Assembly: GCA_021234155.1 (NCBI GenBank)
Contig: JAJEKV010000053.1
Span: 2,172,164 to 2,236,163 of the forward strand
DNA length: 64,000 bases
Source of the DNA: Isoetes taiwanensis
Lineage: Eukaryota; Streptophyta; Lycopodiopsida; Isoetales; Isoetaceae
Reading direction: 5' to 3'
Part shown: one piece after another, positions 57,571 through 64,000 of the stretch
Layout of the letters: each line of letters begins with the position of its first letter
Numbering within the stretch: the stretch's first letter is position 1
Program-made: the position numbers and the translations under genes
The notes under the pieces: model-generated
Database searches by the model: none
Seen by the model: only the letters and a program-made list of their open reading frames with translations
What the model was told of the DNA's origin: nothing

Positions 57571-59520
57571 ATTGTATTCATGATTTGCAACTGACTTGAA
57601 GTATTTATTTCTAATTTTGTATGTTCTAGATTGTTCAAAGATACTGGCTATGGCTATGGTGTTTTTGCGGTTGGCTTTTTTTTCTCGGATCTCGACGGTA
57701 CCCACATCCATCATGAATCCTAAAAACACTGGTTCTCAGATCAAGCATCTCATAGGGCGAAAATACAGAAACCATTATGCTAACAATGGGTCTGACTTTG
57801 GGTCTTCAAAACTCCCTTCAAATTATTGTATCATCTATCTCTGTTTTGCTCTCTTTTTATAATCTATGGCTAAAAATCTTTACAAGTTTTCTTTTGAATT
57901 AAGCGCACAATATCATTACAATGCCGATGTAGTTGGGGCTCTAGCGATGGGTTGTTTGGCCTTGATCCCTCTGTATCTGTCCTTCTTTATAGCTCAAGAC
58001 ATTACGATGGCTAGCTGTGGTCAAATCCGTTCATGATGAGGCTATGGATAAATGTTCATGATGAGGCTATGAGGTTAAATGTTCATTGGGTAAACATTTT
58101 GCGAGCAATGTTCTAACAATCACTTTGAATCGTGTTGTTGTACAATAAAATGTGTCTTCACCAAAAACCATGACGTGCCAACTTTGTTTTATGGATACCC
58201 TTCCAAATACATATTGTGTAACATTATGCATATTTTATATTATAGGGAATATATGAAGTCTGATCAGTGCCAAAACATTCTAGGCCATGGTAAGGATAGA
58301 GAAAAAGCAATTACTTCAATGCAAGCAGTTTGTTCACTACAAGTCATGTAAAATATAATGGATTTATCTAGGTGGATCTTCACATTAGTGAAATTCATGG
58401 TAGAAATGTGTTGCACTTCTACTAAGTGCCTAACTTCTACTAGTGCCTTTTATTGTTACTAAGTGGCTTTAGTAGAAGTTTTGATATGCCTAGCTAAACA
58501 AAACCTTGCCAAAGCCTTCTATTTTAATATACCTAGCTAAACAAAACCTTGCCAAAGCCTTCAGGTGTGCCTTTTGCTAGTTTTTTTTTTTTTTTTTTTT
58601 GGGGAGGTTGGGAAGAAAGGTGGTGGGAAACTTCGAAGTTAAACTTCAAAGGTTGATCGGATACAATGTTTGAATGAGAGAGAGAACTTTGTTGGGACAA
58701 TTTACACGGCTGTGAAGAATAAAGGTATGATGGTGGCTTGGTCTATTTGTGGAGATGAAAATGGAACTTGTGATAGCTGGTGGCACAGTTTTTCAGCCCT
58801 AATATATTTGTGGCAATGTTGCATGTTCATTCCTTGAAGTACAACAAGTTATAAACGAGGTTTTTGTCGCCAAAATGCCATCAAAAGTGCTACAAAAACT
58901 CGTATGAACCTAGAGGCACTTGACGCAATAATGTTAGTCTCATTAGGTGATGAACCATTTGAATCCATAGATTGTCACGCGTGTTTCAAGGATTCGTATG
59001 CAGCAAAAGATAGAAGAGAAATGCCGCTCGTTAATTGATCTATTTATGTACTCTTTTTGAGTTTTCATGCAAGTAATGCAAATGTGTCTTTATTCTACAT
59101 TTTTTATGAAAAAATTAGGCTCTGTCATTTTGAATTTTTTTCTAGCATTTGAAAGGTTGGAATTTGAGAACTTCTTGTCATGTGAAAGGCATAAAATTAT
59201 TTTACATGTCTTTCGAAAATCATCGAATTTTAGCACTGGTCTAAGGTAAATAATATAAGTCTAAGGCATTTTGAAAAGTTGTTTTTGCTTCTAAAGATGG
59301 AGCCTGAAATTACGATCATGTGGTAAGGTTGACATGCAATTGCAATTATAAGACCCTATGTATTTGCATGTTGCAGCATCATTATTTGTAGAATTAGATG
59401 GTGTGCTCTCGATATTATGACACCTCCATAATATAGGTTTTTTCGTTCTTTATTATAGCTCGTGGTTTGCAATTGTGGTCCAAGTTGAAGTAGACTATTT
59501 GCAGGTTCATTGGGCAGCAT
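57570..59520. other. Intergenic stretch with short repeats
   Basis: The 88-codon plus frame at 57,596-57,862 shows no family motif. TTCATGATGAGGCTATG is tandemly doubled near 58,030-58,070. A block with CCTAGCTAAACAAAACCTTG is doubled at 58,488-58,563. A run of 20 T is at 58,581-58,600, where a retroposed sequence may end. The LINE's 5' end probably falls somewhere in 59,250-59,520. Confidence 0.4.
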
Positions 59521-59528
59521 AGAATATA

Positions 59529-60473
59529 GTGGAGCACCTAATGGTTGATATTGGCAAGCAAAGACAAGATTTACTCTGCCATGTCTCTGAGGTGTCTACG
59601 AGTTGTAATACTCGCATGCGAGCTAGTTCATCCTCCCCCCAATTTCAAAACTCTCATGTAACAGGTTTTGCATCTACATCTGCATCTACATCTGCTCAGA
59701 GGCATAGAGAATACATTGATAGGCACAACCGTCAGTGTAATCTGATAATTCGTGACATGCCAGAAGAAGCATCAGAGGACTTGCAACAGAAGGTACAGAC
59801 TTTGGTGTTAGCTAAATTGGACTTCACAACACCAGTTGTTGTCACAACTGCACATAGGGTTGGAGCATTGCAGCCCCACCACCCGCGCATAGTGAAATTT
59901 ACAGTGCGAAATTTGAGTACTAAAATGGATATCCTCAAGCAGGCCAAGCAATTGAAAGGGACATCTCTCTATCTGGATTTTGATCTTACTAAGTCCCAAC
60001 AGTTAGCCAGACGCCAGAATTTGCAAAAGGTCCAGGACATTCAAAGAATGGTGGTAAAATTGCACCGATTCGTGGAAAACTTCACGTATTTTTACACTAT
60101 CACATGCAACTTTTCTTGGCGCTTTCATCATGCTAAGGCCACTCATGCTGCTTGGTGTTACGGTCCATTCTCCCATTTCCCATGCACACCCATTTTACCA
60201 AATCGCCTCGTGTTGTTCCATCTTACGCACCCACCACATCTTCTTACGCTCAAGGCCATTCCTCTCCGCGATGTTGCTAATGGTACCCTTGATCTTTGCT
60301 TTGCTCTTTCTGCTTGCGTTCTTTGCTTCTTTCTTTTGCGCCGCCGCCTCTATTGCTCCGGCCTCCTCATTTCGCCTTTGCTCATACCTCAAATGTACCT
60401 TCCTAGGAAATGTGCCTTCGGTTGGTGTCTTGGAATTGTCGAGGTTTTCCATGGCGTAAAGGTGATGGCTTGA
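59529..60473 (+). CDS. LINE ORF1, L1-type RNA-binding protein
   Basis: 314-codon frame. The N-terminus is short and polar with a possible coiled coil, then a serine/threonine-rich linker, then a domain matching the L1 ORF1 RRM (Transposase_22 type): RQCNLIIRDMPEEASEDLQQ, TTAHRVGALQPHHPRIVKFT and KMDILKQAKQLKGTSLYLDF followed by DLTKSQQLARR. ORF1 proteins coat LINE RNA. After about residue 180 the reading becomes hydrophobic and histidine/cysteine-rich, so the true protein probably ends or shifts near 60,070 and the remainder is spurious. The endonuclease reading overlaps its end in another frame. Seed-plant L1 elements usually have a zinc-knuckle ORF1 instead. Confidence 0.7.
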   Translation: MEHLMVDIGKQRQDLLCHVSEVSTSCNTRMRASSSSPQFQNSHVTGFASTSASTSAQRHREYIDRHNRQCNLIIRDMPEEASEDLQQKVQTLVLAKLDFTTPVVVTTAHRVGALQPHHPRIVKFTVRNLSTKMDILKQAKQLKGTSLYLDFDLTKSQQLARRQNLQKVQDIQRMVVKLHRFVENFTYFYTITCNFSWRFHHAKATHAAWCYGPFSHFPCTPILPNRLVLFHLTHPPHLLTLKAIPLRDVANGTLDLCFALSACVLCFFLLRRRLYCSGLLISPLLIPQMYLPRKCAFGWCLGIVEVFHGVKVMA

Positions 60474-63400
60474 ATCCCATTGCAAAAGATATGGATATCC
60501 TTTTGCTCATGGAAACATGGGAGCATTCAGCCAAACGGCTACCTCATTTTACAGGCTATCAATTCTTTTCATTATTTAATGAATGTCATGGGCAACGAGG
60601 TTGGTGGAGTTGCTTGCTATTTCAAGGATGCCCTTGCCCCATATATCACGCTTCATAAAGCTGATAGATATAATTGCTACATGTGGATTAAACTTCATTG
60701 CCACAATAGTAGTACCATTTTTGTTCTTTGCTTTGTTACTTCCCACCTACATCATCACCTTTTTATGATGAATATGATGTAAACTTTCATGTGATCCCTA
60801 TGGTGATCTTTATGATGACATTGCTCAATTCAAGCGGTTGGGGCATGTTATTCTTCTTGGTGATTTCAATGCTTTCGCCTTTTTGAAATGCAAAGGCTGC
60901 TCAACTCATACTTGATGATATTATTGACCCTTTATGGATGTGCGCTAATGATCTGATCTTTCCACGTTCATGCTTTGATGCTAACAAACTGTCTCAACAT
61001 TTGGAAGGGAGCTCATCCGGTTGTGTGAAGTCTTTGAGATGGTACTTTGTAATGTCTTAGAGCATGGCCACACTCTAAAAGGTATTACATGCTGAGCACG
61101 GGATAAGGGGGTGGTGGTACTAGTGTTGTTGATTATGTCATTTCCCAAGTGCAAGCCTTGGATCTCATTCCGACTTTTCGAATTGGCACAAGGCATAGAG
61201 ATGAGGAGATAAAATCTGATCACTATCCACTTTATTTGTCATTAAAGTGGCGACTTCCACCTCTTCAACCCATTGCTATCGGGGCTCCACGCCCTCGCAT
61301 TAAACTTGACTTATTCTAGATCTTTTGAATATGAGCGGACATTAGCTCCTGCAACTTGCGGGTATTTTGGATTACCCAATTAGTCAAAGGCGTAATCGGC
61401 ATTTGCTTTGATGCTTTGCTTACTTTTCTTTGTCTCTTCCTTTGGTACCGCGCCGGTGTTGCTCATCTTTGGTAGGAAATCCTTTCCTAGAAATGCACGG
61501 GTTTGATGAAGGCGCAAGCGGCTTAAAAATAATTCGCGAGCGATAGTTGAGCGGATATCTTGAGATAATGCCATTCGAAATTATAAATCTGTTTTGAAGC
61601 GCAAGAAGGCACGCTTTGTTCTTGAGCATCGAAGCAAATGTTTGAATTAACTTCGTGAGCCTCCGGGACCTTACGGCAAAATATTATATCGACCACCTCC
61701 TACCCTTGGACATATTTCTATCGGCAATGGGATGCATGATTGGTCCACTTATATGATCATCACGGAGTCCTTAATTACGTTGCCTCGTTGGTAGGTGATA
61801 TTCTTCAATTCCGCGAGGGAGGAAGTCAAAGAAGGGCTGCGGCATCTATCTAATGGCAAGTCTCTGGATCTTCAAGGTTTGCAAGCGAAATTGCTTAAAT
61901 GTGGGGGTCGCTATTGCTTCCAATCATCACTACTCTTTTAAATCAAGCTTTGCAAGAAGGCTTGCGAAAAACTTGAGGCTGTCGGTAAGGTTGTACCAAT
62001 TTCCAAAGCGGTGATAAGCATGACCCTTCTAATTATCGCATGATCATGGTAAGTTCCATATTTTCAAAGCTCTTAGCCGGTCTTCTTGAGAAGCGATTGA
62101 CATCATGGGCGAGAACATCTTGGTGTATGCGTCTTTGTAGGGACGAGGCGAGCTTTAAGTCCATGCCATTCTACAATAGACCATATTTTCACATTAGCAT
62201 GCTTATTGAACATAGTCGAAGTTTGAAACAAGACCTCTATATATGCTTTGTGGATTTTACTTACGCTTTTGATCTGATTACCACCAGCGAGCTTCTTTGG
62301 TGGCGCTTGCGGGCACTTGGAGTTCCACAAGATCTTCAAAATGCGGTTTATCGGCTCTATGAAAGGGTTTTGCTAAATTTCCGGCATCGGTACTCAAATC
62401 ACTAGCAATATTGGAGTTAGCCGGGGTTGCCCTTTATCTCCTACACTCTTTGGCTTGTACATTGATCAATTGGAAGAATGGCTTGATAATCATGGCGGCG
62501 GGAGATCCACATTTGGCACACTATATCATTAGGCAACTTATATATCTTTGATGATGTTTCGCCACGCACATACATTTGCTAGTATCGGCAACATTTACAT
62601 GCTACTTGCGGTTTTTGTGAGAACCTGCATTTGCGTGTTAATCTCCAAAAGACCAAGCTTTTGGTAGTTCAATCTTCTCGTCACAATGTTCCCCCTATGC
62701 ACTATGATAGCCTTGAATTTGAAGTTGTAGATAGCTACAAGTATCTTGGTGTAGAATTACAGTAAGAACACACTTTGGGAGCGATTAATAAAACCAAGCG
62801 CAGTGGTACGCTAGATGGAGAGCACTCTATGCAATGCAAAACAATTATTTTAAGCACAAAAATTCATGATTGGCCCGCGGAAAGCCCACTTGTTTTGGGC
62901 TTTGGTAGAGCTTTGTTTTCTTGTATGGTTACGAAGTGTGGGAGTGCGCCATTAGTGCTAGTGCTTGGGAGAGCTTGGGCGGGTGCAAAGGTCCTTTCTC
63001 ACTCCACGACCTCGGAGTTAAAACAACGGTGCACTATGCTATTCTTTTACAAAGAGGCAGGTTTTTGGCCTCTTCAACATTACGCCATGAAGCGCCATCT
63101 CCATTATATCGCAAGGTGCACCACATGGATGATGTTAGGTATCTGTTCTTGCACTTGCCATGGCTGAATCTCCTCGGTGTTTGAAGCGATGTTGGAAAGA
63201 GCATTGCACTACATGGTTTTGCCGTTGGGCTTTGTGCAACGAGCACCTTTGCGAGCTTTTTGCAACAACAATATCTCAATGGTCATTTTTCTCAAAAGAT
63301 ATGGGGCCTTGATTACTTTGGCCCAAGTGAAAACTGGTCATTATCATGCACACATAAATCCCACCTTGGCACCCGGGGCCCCAAGCTTATTTGCTTGCTT

Positions 63401-63600
63401 CATTGTCGGGGAACAAGCTTATAGCTATTGCATCAATTACATACGGGGTCCCACAGTCTCACGTTGAGGCGGTAGATGGGGCGGCCGCTTTGCCCGGCGA
63501 GACTATGTTACTGTTGCCGGTTACATGTTATTGAAGATGAAAGCCATACTCTTCTTAGTTGCCACTTTTTTGAGATAGTCAGGAATCTTTTTTGACCTTA
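60410..63600 (+). pseudogene. LINE ORF2: endonuclease and reverse transcriptase, frame-broken
   Basis: APE-type endonuclease: LRLVSWNCRGFPWRKGDGLN (from about 60,413), ILLLMETWE, GGVACYFKDALAPYITL, YFPPTSSPFYDEYDVN, VILLGDFNA (about 60,850-60,875), SVVDYVISQVQALDLIPTF and SDHYPL (about 61,220). Reverse transcriptase: NYRMIMVSSIFSKLLAGLLE (about 62,030), YICFVDFTYAFDLI (motif A, about 62,240), SRGCPLSPTLFGLYIDQLEE (motif B, about 62,415), then FDDV in place of the usual FADD/YADD (about 62,550), and SYKYLGVEL (about 62,735). C-terminal region: LYGYEVWECAISASAWES (about 62,920), YRKVHHMDDVRYLFLHLPWL, and a C...HVIEDESHTLLSCHFFE zinc-binding-like end (about 63,510). The protein nicks target DNA and copies its RNA there. 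At least eight frame changes; several fall where CAG or CTG would be expected. Confidence 0.9.
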
Positions 63601-64000
63601 GCATTCCACGCTTCCACAACTTCTCCGAGAGCACCATCGTGCATGACTTGGCATTATACATACTTGAGGGTTCTAGATAAACATCGCAATTCTTGAACCC
63701 TCGGTAGTCATTATCTCAAAACATCTAGTATCATCATTCTTGCAAAGGTTTTCCCTTGAAAACCTTTTCGGGCGGATTTTTTAATCCTAGTAGTAATGAT
63801 TGTACTAGCCCATTGTATGGATCCCATGACCTATTGGTCTTAATGGGCGTTAAAAACTATTCTATTCTATTCTATTTGATTTTGTGTATTTCTAACTTCT
63901 CAAGTTGCAATCAATATCTTGTGATTTACATCTTGTAGCTTTTTTAATTTGAAGCTCACAAAGTAAATTTATGGATTGTGTATCTTGGTCGTACCATGCA

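Larger units (their letters stand above)
59529..63876 (+). mobile_element. LINE retrotransposon, near full length
   Basis: ORF1, overlapping ORF2 and a 3' untranslated region in the usual order. The 3' end is TGGGCGTTAAAAACTAT (63,844-63,860) with a (TTCTA)n-type tail to about 63,876 instead of poly(A). The 5' border is unknown. The 3' sequence matches the SINE at 32.66-32.9 kb. Confidence 0.85.

Overview
The window is nuclear DNA of a land plant with a large, repeat-rich, AT-rich genome. Evidence: a GTD-binding (DUF593, myosin-binding type) protein gene, a family confined to plants; fragments of a plant LRR receptor kinase, a B3 domain and possibly a PPR protein; and an RPA1-encoding Helitron of the plant type. 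Nothing fixes the lineage. A fern, lycophyte or other early-diverging lineage is possible (the LINE carries an L1-type ORF1 with an RRM rather than a zinc knuckle), but that is inference.

Layout. 1-1 kb: a broken unrecognised minus-strand coding stretch. 1-13.8 kb: mostly featureless AT-rich DNA with a probable B3-domain relic. 13.8-19.7 kb, minus strand: a decayed autonomous Helitron core, Rep/PIF1 helicase followed by an intron-containing RPA1-like gene. 20.1-22.3 kb: a ~1 kb tandem duplication. 22.7-23.35 kb: a GC-rich foldback element. 26.2-26.6 kb: a degenerate AGATT array. 27.6-33.8 kb: a tandem duplication of a unit ending in a giant polypurine tract; the second copy carries a tRNA-derived SINE. 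34.2-35.7 kb: duplicated upstream DNA. 35.8-38.6 kb: the one host gene that looks nearly complete. 40.6 kb: a Helitron 3' terminus. 46.5-47.1 kb: nested tandem repeats. 47.1-49.0 kb: an unnamed, fairly well preserved coding region. 50.2 kb: an inverted third copy of the polypurine element end. 51.3-51.8 kb: a poly(A)-tailed retroposon and a (TTCTA)16 array. 55.7-57.6 kb: convergent fragments of a 3-methyladenine DNA glycosylase and an LRR receptor kinase. 59.5-63.9 kb: a near full-length but frame-broken LINE.

Two threads tie the window together. First, the SINE and the LINE share the same 3' end (GGCGTTAAAA followed by a CTAT-type short-repeat tail), which suggests the SINE was mobilised by this LINE family. 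Second, CAG and CTG are scarce in the transposon-derived parts and abundant in the host gene, and where two repeat copies can be compared the differences fall on CAG/CTG sites, often as CG-containing strings. That may be a read-level artefact at CHG-methylated cytosines, so many apparent frameshifts here may not be real mutations.

All reading was by eye without alignment tools; element borders given as round numbers are approximate.
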